DNA of 6,372 nt, taken from NCBI GenBank assembly GCA_025362915.1, contig JANYEU010000042.1, forward strand, positions 1-6,372, read 5' to 3'. A model generated the notes under the pieces. That model was not told the DNA's origin, did not search any database, and worked only from the letters and a program-made list of their open reading frames with translations. Below, in pieces: positions 1-6,182 of this stretch (positions within the stretch are counted from its first letter, which is position 1; each line of letters opens with the position of its first letter). This DNA is from Chitinophagaceae bacterium (GTDB taxonomy: Bacteria; Bacteroidota; Bacteroidia; Chitinophagales; Chitinophagaceae). The translations under genes were made by a program, and so were the position numbers.

Positions 1-365
1 GATTCATGTCCTAGTGTTCCGTAATGGTATCTAAAGAAATCAAGCAGGTAATAAAGGTCGGTACTATTAAAGGTTCTATGTACAAAACCCATCAAACGCT
101 GCAATGTTTCTGGACTTGCATCCTGCATTTCCATAATAAACTGATAGGGTTTGTTATCCATCAACCGCATTAGTCTGTTGCAGGAGTTGATGATGCTAGT
201 CCGGTTTCCCCAAGCCAGTATTGCGGCAAAGAAGCCTGCTATTTCTATGTCTTGCTTCGCAGAAAACTGGTGTGGAATACAGATGGGGTCATCTTTGATG
301 AAGGAAAGATGGTTGTATTGATTGGCTTTGGCGTTAAAGAAGTCAACTAAGTCGTTATTATTCAT
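1..365 (-). CDS. TIGR02757/DUF2400 family protein, N-terminal 121 residues (cut by window edge)
   Basis: The reading frame opens with ATG at 365 and runs off the left edge without a stop. I translated it by hand. It begins MNNNDLVDFFNAKANQYN and carries the block PHQFSAKQDIEIAGFFAAI at residues 31-49, followed by LAWGNR. A second block, VHRTFNSTDLYYLLDFFRYH, sits near residues 95-114. These blocks match my recollection of the TIGR02757 (DUF2400) family, which is widespread in Bacteroidota, has proteins of roughly 250 residues and has no settled function. About half the protein should therefore be present. No signal peptide or membrane segment is visible, so it is probably cytoplasmic. Only 16 bases separate it from the upstream small ORF, which suggests co-transcription. 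Family assignment is from recognised motifs, not from a search. Confidence 0.85.
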   Translation of the reverse strand, partial: MNNNDLVDFFNAKANQYNHLSFIKDDPICIPHQFSAKQDIEIAGFFAAILAWGNRTSIINSCNRLMRLMDNKPYQFIMEMQDASPETLQRLMGFVHRTFNSTDLYYLLDFFRYHYGTLGHE

Positions 366-381
366 TATATTTTAATTGCCA

Positions 382-594
382 TTAGGCCAGATATTTCTTA
401 CGCAACTCGTTCCAATCTGCTCCGGCATCCGGATGTTCTTCATGGTGCTTAAATCGCTCCCTAATCAAGTTTACTTTCCAATCGGGTACAGATTCTTTAA
501 AGTTCTTTTGGTCATTGACTTCCAAAAGTTCCATTGCCAAAGCAATCTTTTCTGTCTCCGGTAGTTGCAGTATTGCTTGTTTATTATAATTCAT
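382..594 (-). CDS. Small protein resembling the addiction-module component family (TIGR02574 / Unstab_antitox type)
   Basis: This 70-residue protein has no signal peptide. An N-terminal helix-like stretch (residues 5-26, with LPETEKIALAMELLE) is followed by VPDWKVNLIRERF at 36-48 and by HPDAGADWNELRKKYL at 54-69. The last block has the P-x-x-G-x-x-W-x-E-(L/V) layout typical of the putative addiction-module component family TIGR02574 (Pfam Unstab_antitox), whose members are about 70 residues long. In that family a RelE/ParE-like toxin gene usually follows directly. Here the next gene, 16 bases downstream, is TIGR02757, so no toxin partner is visible. It starts 48 bases after the lipoprotein stop and is probably read from the same transcript. 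The start ATG is preceded by an A-rich stretch (AAAAAAAAGAA) rather than a clear ribosome binding site. The ORF itself is well supported; the antitoxin role is inference. Confidence 0.68.
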   Translation of the reverse strand: MNYNKQAILQLPETEKIALAMELLEVNDQKNFKESVPDWKVNLIRERFKHHEEHPDAGADWNELRKKYLA

Positions 595-642
595 TTCTTT
601 TTTTTATAAAGATAGTACTCTTTCAGCAGCATCCCTCCTTCC

Positions 643-2052
643 CTACAACTTAATATCTGTTTCATTATCCCAATTGGCCTTCACATTCAGCTTCCAATCC
701 TTGTCCAACACCACTTCTGGTTGAAGTCTTTTCTTATAGTTACCCGCATCCCATACACCGTTTTGGTTTTCATCATACAATATCCTCACAACATAATCAC
801 CAGGCTTGTAGAGTTTCCTAAAGAAGACCGTTGATGTAAGCGGTACACTTTCGGCTATCCTATCATTGGACAATATCTCTAAAACAGGATGTAATTTTAA
901 ATCAAGGTTTGTGAATCGTATCTTTAAACTACCATACTCCGATTCATTCCGTGTATAAAAGGTTAGCGTATCCCCCTTTTTCAGTGTATAGCCACTGGTA
1001 TCTTTCGCAACATCATTGGGTATTATCAAGTAAAAATAGTTTCCTTCCTTCCAGTTATAATTTATGGTAGCAATGGTCTTGCTGGTGTCCAATTGTACAA
1101 AAGCATTTGGAATTGGGTTATAAAAAGTATCATAAAGTGCCAGTTTCGACGAATCGAAAGATTGCAATCGCTTGCTAAAGGTGATGTTTAGCTTACCCAG
1201 CAAATCCTGCGCACGACCTCCTTCAAGATTGGTGGCATACTTCAAGAATTTATCCTCTTTTTTATTGCCGTCCTTATTGTTTTTAGCGTTATTGTTAGTA
1301 GCTGACTTCTCCTTTTTCTTCTCTTCCTGATACGCATAAAAGGTTGCCGGAGCAGTGGCATCACCAATGGTAATGGTACTATCCAAAAAGGCGAAAACCT
1401 TGGTACTGTCATCATATTTTTTGCCATATTCGTTGGGTACCACAAACGCATTGTACCTGCCCGGCTCTATAAAGTTGAATGCAAACGCCCCTTTTCCATC
1501 AATCTTGGCAATGTACCTGGGCTCCGATTTGTAGATGGCGGTATCGTTCAGGTTTCTGTGCAATATTACCAACAGTGTACTATCGGTTTTACCTGTTTCT
1601 GCCAATAGTACCTTACCCATAAACGTCCCTGTGGCTAAATGCGGCCCCGTGGAGAATACATAGGTAAAGTTCTTGTACATATTCCCTTCATTAATGTCTC
1701 TTATGCTGTTTCCAAAGTTGATGCTGTAGGTGGTGTTTGGCTCCAGACTATCGCGCAGCTTCACGGTTACTTTCCGTAGGTTATAATCTATGATAGGCGA
1801 CTTAATTGGGTTTGGAGATACCATCACATTCTGCGAAACTTCCTTTACTTCTACAAATTCATCGAACGTAAGCACTATCTTTTGCCCCTTAACGTTGGTG
1901 GCACTATCCACCGGCAAAGCCATTACCAAGTGCGGAGGAATGGTATCTTTTGGTCCGCCACTTGGGGGGATAATACCCGCACAACCCGTGAGCAATAGCA
2001 GTTTGGCAGCCAAAAACAGTAGCAATAAAAGGAAAGGAACTCTTTTGTTCAT
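643..2052 (-). CDS. Lipoprotein with N-terminal SbsA-type Ig-like domain
   Basis: This 469-residue protein starts with a basic and hydrophobic signal (MNKRVPFLLLLLFLAAK) ending in the lipobox LLTGC, so Cys24 should be lipidated after signal peptidase II cleavage. No acidic surface-export signal follows the Cys, so a periplasm-facing anchor is more likely than surface display. The segment IIPPSGGPKDTIPP (residues 27-40) leads into an Ig-like fold of the SbsA / Big_5 type (about 37-136), recognised from LTFDEFVEV, NTTYSINFG and YVFSTGP. A Lys/Glu/Asn-rich low-complexity linker occupies 242-268, with a second beta-rich region after it. Near the C-terminus (427-437) is DENQNGVWDAG, an acidic D-x-N-x-N-G loop resembling calcium-binding loops. 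The architecture is common in Bacteroidota, but no enzymatic role is known to me. A -7 box lies 20 bases upstream of the ATG, which supports this start. The molecular role is unknown. Confidence 0.88.
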   Translation of the reverse strand: MNKRVPFLLLLLFLAAKLLLLTGCAGIIPPSGGPKDTIPPHLVMALPVDSATNVKGQKIVLTFDEFVEVKEVSQNVMVSPNPIKSPIIDYNLRKVTVKLRDSLEPNTTYSINFGNSIRDINEGNMYKNFTYVFSTGPHLATGTFMGKVLLAETGKTDSTLLVILHRNLNDTAIYKSEPRYIAKIDGKGAFAFNFIEPGRYNAFVVPNEYGKKYDDSTKVFAFLDSTITIGDATAPATFYAYQEEKKKEKSATNNNAKNNKDGNKKEDKFLKYATNLEGGRAQDLLGKLNITFSKRLQSFDSSKLALYDTFYNPIPNAFVQLDTSKTIATINYNWKEGNYFYLIIPNDVAKDTSGYTLKKGDTLTFYTRNESEYGSLKIRFTNLDLKLHPVLEILSNDRIAESVPLTSTVFFRKLYKPGDYVVRILYDENQNGVWDAGNYKKRLQPEVVLDKDWKLNVKANWDNETDIKL

Positions 2053-2071
2053 GAAGTAAAGTTAACGGCTG

Positions 2072-2079
2072 CAAACTTA
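2072..2079 (-). promoter_or_regulatory. Bacteroidota-type -7 box for the lipoprotein gene
   Basis: Read on the minus strand, the bases are TAAGTTTG, an exact match to the TAnnTTTG -7 consensus of Bacteroidota. The box ends 19 bases before the lipoprotein ATG, leaving a short leader. The -33 element is weaker: TTTT at 2101-2098, 18 bases upstream, where TTTG would be expected. The box lies just past the hairpin behind GH115, which fits an independent start for the downstream genes. Confidence 0.55.
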
Positions 2080-2105
2080 TACCGAATGTTTATTGATAAA
2101 ATCAT

Positions 2106-2143
2106 AAAAAGCAATAGGGGCTTGATGCCCCTCTCGTTTTTTT
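2106..2143. terminator. Candidate bidirectional terminator hairpin downstream of GH115
   Basis: AGGGGC (2116-2121) pairs with GCCCCT (2127-2132) across a 5-base loop. On the minus strand the hairpin is followed by five bases and then TTTTT (2110-2106). On the plus strand it is followed by four bases and then seven T (2137-2143). It lies about 50 bases beyond the GH115 stop codon, where a terminator is expected. The T-tract is offset on the minus strand, so its strength there is uncertain. No plus-strand gene precedes it. Confidence 0.6.
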
Positions 2144-2183
2144 AATCAATCTCCTATTTCCTTCATGATAAAAACACTAACTA

Positions 2184-4682
2184 TTACTGTATCTCTATTT
2201 GGTTTATCACCAAGCCCGAATCTAATATATAAATTCTTATGTTGGCTTGTTCCTTCTTTGCGGCTATCTTATGCTCTGTTGTTCCTGCCGAATATCCATA
2301 CAACACATTTTTGCTCCATACCTTCCCACTGGCATCCACGTTTAGGTTCACCACCTGCGGCTTATCTCCGTTTACAGAAATGGCATACCGCAATTGGTAA
2401 TCATTATTAATGCTGTGGGTTGGCAAACACTTCACTGTAAACTGGTATGTTCCTTCTTTTAATTCGGTATTGAAATCTACGTAAGGAGCATCAGCCACCT
2501 TACTGCTTGCAGTTGTAGTTGGCACAATAGTTACACCACTTCCACCAATGCCCAATCCATCTATGGCAATAATCTTTTTACCTTCCACATCATGCTTGGA
2601 TGTCCATTGGCTTGCTTGAATCACCTTTAAAGCATCTGCCACAGATGATGTTTTAAGCGTACTATCTCTAGTAGTATTTATCATTGAATCTGTTGCTACG
2701 TTTGGCATTTTAAACACAGTTTGGTTGCGCGGATGCGAACTCATCATGCCATCCCACTTGCCATTGTTTAGTTTATTATATACGATGGTAAGGCTATCAA
2801 TCTCCTTATAAGCTGCCGAAGCCTTATTGCTAAATGCAAGTGCATTGGGGTCTCCTTGCTTTGCTAAGGCAATACTTTTTCGTGCAAACAGCATCTTTTG
2901 GTTCATCAAACAAGCCCCTTTTACAGGGTATAGCACCAACTCATAAAACGCATCCTTCAAACGGCTAGGCATTTGCTTATACAGTTCTTCCGCTTGTTTG
3001 GCAATGCTTTGGTATGCCGCCAATCGGGCTTCAGCATCAGCATCACTGTAATTAACATGCAGCAAATGCTCGGGTTTACCTGCCTGTGCCAACTGGTAAT
3101 ACGTATTTTTTATGGCGGCAATACGCTCTGTAAACGCATCACCAAAGGTTTCTGCTGCCCAATGTTTACTATACGTTATCGCCTTCTCCGGTTGCCATTG
3201 GTCAATATTATACGCCAAATCCATTGCAAAACTGATCTCCATCTCGGCAGGCTTTAGGTCTCCCACATTAAAAACCCATAGCTTTTTAGCATTCCAGTTA
3301 TATGCTTTTGTCATCTCGTAAGAAGTTAATGATGGCGATACCGACGAAAGCCACAAAAAGTCTTGCGGCGCACCCCAATACGAGAAGTGATAATACACCC
3401 CGCTGCCCCCACTTCTGCCTACTTCTTGCTTATTAGACAATTGGTTGATATATCCATGGTTATCGTCCGACCATACAATGGTAACATCTTCGGGCAGTTT
3501 CATCCCATACCTATAAATATCCAACACTTCCTTGTATGGACAAAATATCTGGGGTATATCCTTTATTGGTTTATTGTAGGTCTTGGTCAATATCTCCCGT
3601 TGGTCTGAAATAATGGTTTCCAATAAATCCTTTTTGCCGCCTATATCTTTTGGCCCCGGCATACTACCATCATGCACACCGCGCATCCCTACCGTAATAA
3701 CCGATTCGTAATCCTTCGTCTGCTCTATCCTATCGCGCCAGTAAGGGGCTATCTGCGCCTTGTTCACATCATACCGCCACTCGCCAGGCTCCACCCCATA
3801 TTCGTTCTTATAGTTCTTCGCCCACTCAAACACATTGTTGCGCAGCATCGGTTCGCAATGGCTGGTGCCCACCACTATCCCATACTTATCCGCCATCACA
3901 GGATTCTCCTTATAATAATAGAACGCCTTGGTGCATGGGTGCATGGCAGGCCATATAAAATTCGCCTTTAGGCGCAACAACAATTCAAAGATGTGTGCGT
4001 AGGTATTGGGACCAATATCTTTGATGTCTGTGTCCATTTTCTTTGCCGCCCAAGGCTGCATACCCCAATCTTCATCATTAATAAATATACCCCTATACTT
4101 CACCGAAGGCTCTCCATTTATTTGTGTATTGTCCGATACATACAGCGAAGCCTTATGTTCCGGAACCACATCAGCCCACCAATACCAAGGCGAAACGCCT
4201 ATCAACTTCGATATTTCAAACACACCATACGCCGTACCCCGTGCATCGCTGCCTGCCACTACCAATGCCTTTGCAACACCGGGTAGCGGGTTTTGAATAG
4301 TGGTAATGATGAATGATTCCCACTTGCCAGCAATGCTTGCCACATCTAGTTTATTGGATTGAATTAACTGTTTAATCAAGGAAGAATTATTGATGGATCC
4401 GATGATGATGGGCATTTTGCCTATCTTATTGCCATCTATTTGGAGCGATGGTTGTTTACCCGTTACCAATAGCACATCCTGTTGAAACGCATTGGCAGCA
4501 ACGCCCACCACTTTTGCATCGGCCTCATCATAATAGATGGTAGCCGCATCTCCATTATCTACAATTGGGAAGGAATTGGGCGATTTTATTGAGGTTATTT
4601 TAATGGTGGAAGGATTGTTGGATTGAGCAATACCTACCGTTCCCAATAGGCAAAGCAATGCAAGCAGTGCGTTTTTTTTCAT
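2184..4682 (-). CDS. Secreted GH115 family alpha-glucuronidase
   Basis: GH115 enzymes remove alpha-1,2-linked glucuronic or 4-O-methylglucuronic acid from xylan chains. From the chosen ATG the product has 832 residues, close to the usual length. A signal peptide (MKKNALLALLCLLGTVGIAQ) places it in the periplasm or outside the cell. An N-terminal domain precedes the barrel, whose family blocks are KYRGIFINDEDWG (195-207), NFIWPAMH (241-248), GTSHCEPM (272-279), GMRGVHDGSM (332-341), CPYKEVLDIY (381-390), VWSDDNHG (403-410), FSYWGAP (434-440) and VFNVGDLKPAE (470-480). A helical part follows, and a beta-rich C-terminal domain (about 680-832) matches the GH115 C-terminal type. Candidate active-site residues are D203/D205, D338, E385 and N408. 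The frame stays open 30 codons upstream, to 4772, with a second in-frame ATG at 4703. I chose 4682 because the signal peptide starts there. No transporter or SusC/SusD genes adjoin it. Confidence 0.93.
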   Translation of the reverse strand: MKKNALLALLCLLGTVGIAQSNNPSTIKITSIKSPNSFPIVDNGDAATIYYDEADAKVVGVAANAFQQDVLLVTGKQPSLQIDGNKIGKMPIIIGSINNSSLIKQLIQSNKLDVASIAGKWESFIITTIQNPLPGVAKALVVAGSDARGTAYGVFEISKLIGVSPWYWWADVVPEHKASLYVSDNTQINGEPSVKYRGIFINDEDWGMQPWAAKKMDTDIKDIGPNTYAHIFELLLRLKANFIWPAMHPCTKAFYYYKENPVMADKYGIVVGTSHCEPMLRNNVFEWAKNYKNEYGVEPGEWRYDVNKAQIAPYWRDRIEQTKDYESVITVGMRGVHDGSMPGPKDIGGKKDLLETIISDQREILTKTYNKPIKDIPQIFCPYKEVLDIYRYGMKLPEDVTIVWSDDNHGYINQLSNKQEVGRSGGSGVYYHFSYWGAPQDFLWLSSVSPSLTSYEMTKAYNWNAKKLWVFNVGDLKPAEMEISFAMDLAYNIDQWQPEKAITYSKHWAAETFGDAFTERIAAIKNTYYQLAQAGKPEHLLHVNYSDADAEARLAAYQSIAKQAEELYKQMPSRLKDAFYELVLYPVKGACLMNQKMLFARKSIALAKQGDPNALAFSNKASAAYKEIDSLTIVYNKLNNGKWDGMMSSHPRNQTVFKMPNVATDSMINTTRDSTLKTSSVADALKVIQASQWTSKHDVEGKKIIAIDGLGIGGSGVTIVPTTTASSKVADAPYVDFNTELKEGTYQFTVKCLPTHSINNDYQLRYAISVNGDKPQVVNLNVDASGKVWSKNVLYGYSAGTTEHKIAAKKEQANIRIYILDSGLVINQIEIQ

Positions 4683-4686
4683 TATA

Positions 4687-4694
4687 CAAAAATA
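4687..4694 (-). promoter_or_regulatory. Possible -7 box directly before the GH115 start
   Basis: Read on the minus strand, the bases are TATTTTTG, which fits TAnnTTTG. Only four bases (TATA) separate it from the ATG at 4682, so transcription from it would give a leaderless or nearly leaderless mRNA. No good -33 TTTG is seen at the usual distance. AT-rich sequence can produce this word by chance, and the true promoter may lie further upstream. Confidence 0.3.
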
Positions 4695-4939
4695 TACTTT
4701 CATTGGTAATTCTAATTTTTCTTGCTGAATAATGTTGGTTATTGGTTCAATACCTTTTCGGCTTTTAATCACGATAGGTCATTTTTGATAGATGCACTTT
4801 AAGTTTCTTTCATCTTACTACAAGAAACACCAACACAGTTAGATGCTTCCGTTACAGATTTTCTTTTTTTATTGCTGATTCAGTGGGCTCACAGGGCGGT
4901 TTTGCATTGTTTTATGGCTTCTGCAACTGCCTTTTTCAA

Positions 4940-5123
4940 CCTAAAAACGTAATGTATGTCACAACGCGCTCTCCGTGACAGTGATTACGCTTATTTATAG
5001 CGACAACACGTGTGTTGTGACAGTAATTACGTGTATTTATAGGGACAACACACGTGTTGTGACACTCATTACGCGTATTTATAGCGACAACAAGCGTGTT
5101 GTGGCATACATTACATTTTTAGG
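4940..5123. repeat. 184-base nested palindrome with 31-base outer arms
   Basis: The outer arms are 4940-4970 and 5093-5123. The reverse complement of the right arm matches the left arm at 28 of 31 positions, and the three differences (left positions 4948, 4959 and 4966) are all transitions. The whole element is centred at 5031.5. Inside it, the core ACAACACGTGTGTTGT (5003-5018) has its exact reverse complement at 5045-5060 around the same centre. The right arm runs into TTTTT (5116-5120) and the left arm contains AAAAA (4943-4947). I do not recognise the family. It could be an intergenic palindromic element of the REP or MITE kind, an array of protein-binding dyads, or a structured RNA. Confidence 0.85.
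4948..5115 (+). repeat. Four tandem 42-base units, each with a central dyad
   Basis: The units are 4948-4989, 4990-5031, 5032-5073 and 5074-5115. Units 2 and 3 are identical at 35 of 42 positions. Units 2-4 share TATTTATAG, GACAACA and GTTGTG; all four units end in GTG(A/G)CA-NNN-ATTAC(G/A). Dyad centres fall at 4968.5, 5010.5, 5052.5 and 5094.5, exactly 42 apart. The dyad arms are ACAACAC/GTGTTGT in units 2 and 3, and ACAACA/TGTTGT in unit 4. Unit 1 has diverged in the middle and instead pairs CGTAAT/ATTACG and TGTCAC/GTGACA. The varying bases fall inside the spacers and at unit edges, not in the arms. Confidence 0.85.
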
Positions 5124-5218
5124 CTTTTAAAACAATATTCATCATCATTAAATTAAACAATATAACTGTCATCTTAAAGCCCCCTCTTTCATTTCTTGAA
5201 ATTATATAGTCCCCACCG

Positions 5219-5267
5219 ATAGCTTACAACTCTTGACTTTCCACTTATAGCTCCCAACTTTCAACCT
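5219..5267. repeat. Seven degenerate 7-base repeats upstream of the MBL gene
   Basis: Read in sevens from 5219, the units are ATAGCTT, ACAACTC, TTGACTT, TCCACTT, ATAGCTC, CCAACTT and TCAACCT. Six fit NYNRCTY exactly and the seventh differs at one position. C is invariant at position 5. The last unit shares its final T with the -7 box of the MBL gene. On the minus strand this reads as repeats of the form RAGYNRN. I recall similar degenerate repeats in Bacteroidota intergenic DNA but cannot name the family. Confidence 0.6.
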
Positions 5268-5274
5268 AAATTTG
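5267..5274 (+). promoter_or_regulatory. Bacteroidota-type -7 box for the MBL hydrolase gene
   Basis: TAAATTTG is an exact match to TAnnTTTG and ends 21 bases before the ATG at 5296. A TTG at 5233-5235 is too far upstream to be a normal -33 element, and nothing better is seen at the expected spacing. Because a TTG inside this box is in frame with the gene, a start placed at 5272 would be an artefact of reading into the promoter. Confidence 0.5.
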
Positions 5275-5295
5275 CCTCCTACAACATATACAATC

Positions 5296-6084
5296 ATGAA
5301 TATACATAAGGCACACGATGAAAGCATTGTTTTGGGCGATGGTGTATGCACGATAATACCCTTATCCGAAGGAACGTTTACAATAGATAAGACCAAGATA
5401 TTTGTTCCGTTCAATCATGAAAGCGACGATTTGTACCAACGCCCCATTGGTAGTTTATTGGTGGAAGTGCAACCTTTTTGCATTAAGACGGCTACAGATA
5501 TACTGCTGATAGATACGGGTTTGGGCTTTAGCCAGCATAACCAATTGCAACTACACCTGAACCTGCGCCGCAACGGCATTGATCCAGAAAAGGTGACCAA
5601 GGTATTGATGAGCCACCTACATAAAGACCATGCAGGCGGCGTGAGCAAACGAGATAACATTGGCAACTACAGCCTTGCTTTTCCTAATGCCACGTATTAT
5701 GTGCAGAAAAAGGAGTTTGCTTTTGCCATGGAAACAGGGTTTCCTTCTTTTATGAGCGAAGAGATTGGTGTGCTGGAAAATAATCCGCAGGTGCATTGGC
5801 TGGATGGTGATGGGGTGATTGATGGCTTTATAAAACATGAGACAACGGCAGGACATAGTCCGTTCCACCAGGTATTTTGGATAACAGTAGGCGATTTCAC
5901 CTTGTTTTTTGGTGCTGACGATGCCCCACAACTGCAACAGATGAAGAGCAAGTTTGTGGCTAAATATGATTTTGACGGGAAGAAATGTATGGAGCTGCGC
6001 CAACAATGGTGGCAGGAAGGGCAAGAAAACAAATGGGTATTTTTATTCTATCACGATATAAAAACACCCATCTATTCTTTTTAA
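5296..6084 (+). CDS. MBL-fold metallo-hydrolase
   Basis: This 262-residue protein has the metallo-beta-lactamase fold signature. LLIDTGLG (70-77) supplies the early Asp, and SHLHKDHAGG (106-115) is the HxHxDH metal-binding motif, with H107, H109, D111 and H112. AGHSPFHQ (185-192) provides a further metal-ligand His (H187). GADDAP (206-211) is the likely bridging-Asp motif, and the FYHD at 251-254 may supply the last His. The two-metal site therefore looks intact. There is no signal peptide, so it is probably cytoplasmic. The SHLHxDHAGG form and length resemble the lactonase-like branch of the fold, but the substrate cannot be read from sequence. I place the start at the ATG at 5296: an in-frame TTG at 5272 lies inside the promoter box. 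It is transcribed divergently from GH115 and convergently with the phosphoglycerate mutase gene, so it is probably monocistronic. Confidence 0.9.
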   Translation: MNIHKAHDESIVLGDGVCTIIPLSEGTFTIDKTKIFVPFNHESDDLYQRPIGSLLVEVQPFCIKTATDILLIDTGLGFSQHNQLQLHLNLRRNGIDPEKVTKVLMSHLHKDHAGGVSKRDNIGNYSLAFPNATYYVQKKEFAFAMETGFPSFMSEEIGVLENNPQVHWLDGDGVIDGFIKHETTAGHSPFHQVFWITVGDFTLFFGADDAPQLQQMKSKFVAKYDFDGKKCMELRQQWWQEGQENKWVFLFYHDIKTPIYSF

Positions 6085-6101
6085 ATTAGACCTCACCTAG
6101 A

Positions 6102-6121
6102 TCCTCTCCAAAAGGAGAGGA
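6102..6121 (+). terminator. Candidate terminator hairpin after the MBL gene
   Basis: TCCTCTCC (6102-6109) pairs perfectly with GGAGAGGA (6114-6121) over a 4-base AAAA loop. It lies 17 bases beyond the MBL stop. Only CTTT follows, so the T-tract is poor and termination efficiency is uncertain. Confidence 0.5.
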
Positions 6122-6161
6122 CTTTGCACCCTGACTGAATGATAGTTGCTACAATTGCTTG

Positions 6162-6182
6162 CCCTTCTCCTTTGGAGAAGGG
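6162..6182 (-). terminator. Candidate terminator hairpin after the phosphoglycerate mutase gene
   Basis: CCCTTCTCC (6162-6170) pairs perfectly with GGAGAAGGG (6174-6182) over a TTT loop, giving a 9-base stem. On the minus strand it lies 36 bases beyond the stop codon at 6219. No long T-tract follows on that strand, so assignment as a terminator rests on stem strength and position. Confidence 0.5.

Larger units (their letters stand above)
4683..5295. other. 613-base divergent intergenic region between GH115 and the MBL hydrolase
   Basis: I see no convincing protein gene here. The region has four parts. Bases 4695-4939 are unstructured apart from one short inverted repeat (GTTTCTT at 4803-4809 and AAGAAAC at 4822-4828). 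Bases 4940-5123 hold the nested palindrome. Bases 5124-5218 are AT-rich with nothing I can name. Bases 5219-5267 hold a degenerate heptamer tract that runs into the MBL promoter box. Possible -7 boxes for the two divergent genes lie at its two ends. Confidence 0.8.

Noticed and set aside
376..564. A plus-strand frame of 62 codons opposite the small antitoxin-like gene.
   Set aside because: It is antisense to a protein with a recognisable family pattern and has no motif of its own.
3363..4296. Several plus-strand frames of 80-100 codons opposite GH115.
   Set aside because: The GH115 frame has a full set of family motifs throughout; the antisense frames show none and are rich in His/Ile/Arg as expected for shadows.
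4948..5115. The 42-base periodicity could be taken for a small CRISPR array.
   Set aside because: There are no unique spacers: the similarity runs through the whole unit, variable bases are single columns, and no cas gene is present.
5272..5295. TTG start giving eight extra residues to the MBL protein.
   Set aside because: The TTG is part of the TAAATTTG promoter box and an ATG follows at 5296 at the usual distance.
5202..5414. A 70-codon minus-strand frame across the MBL start.
   Set aside because: It overlaps the MBL gene and its promoter, and its Lys/Ser-rich end is simply the translation of the 7-base repeat tract.
5617..6032. Two long minus-strand frames opposite the MBL gene.
   Set aside because: They lie entirely within a gene with intact MBL motifs and have no recognisable domain.
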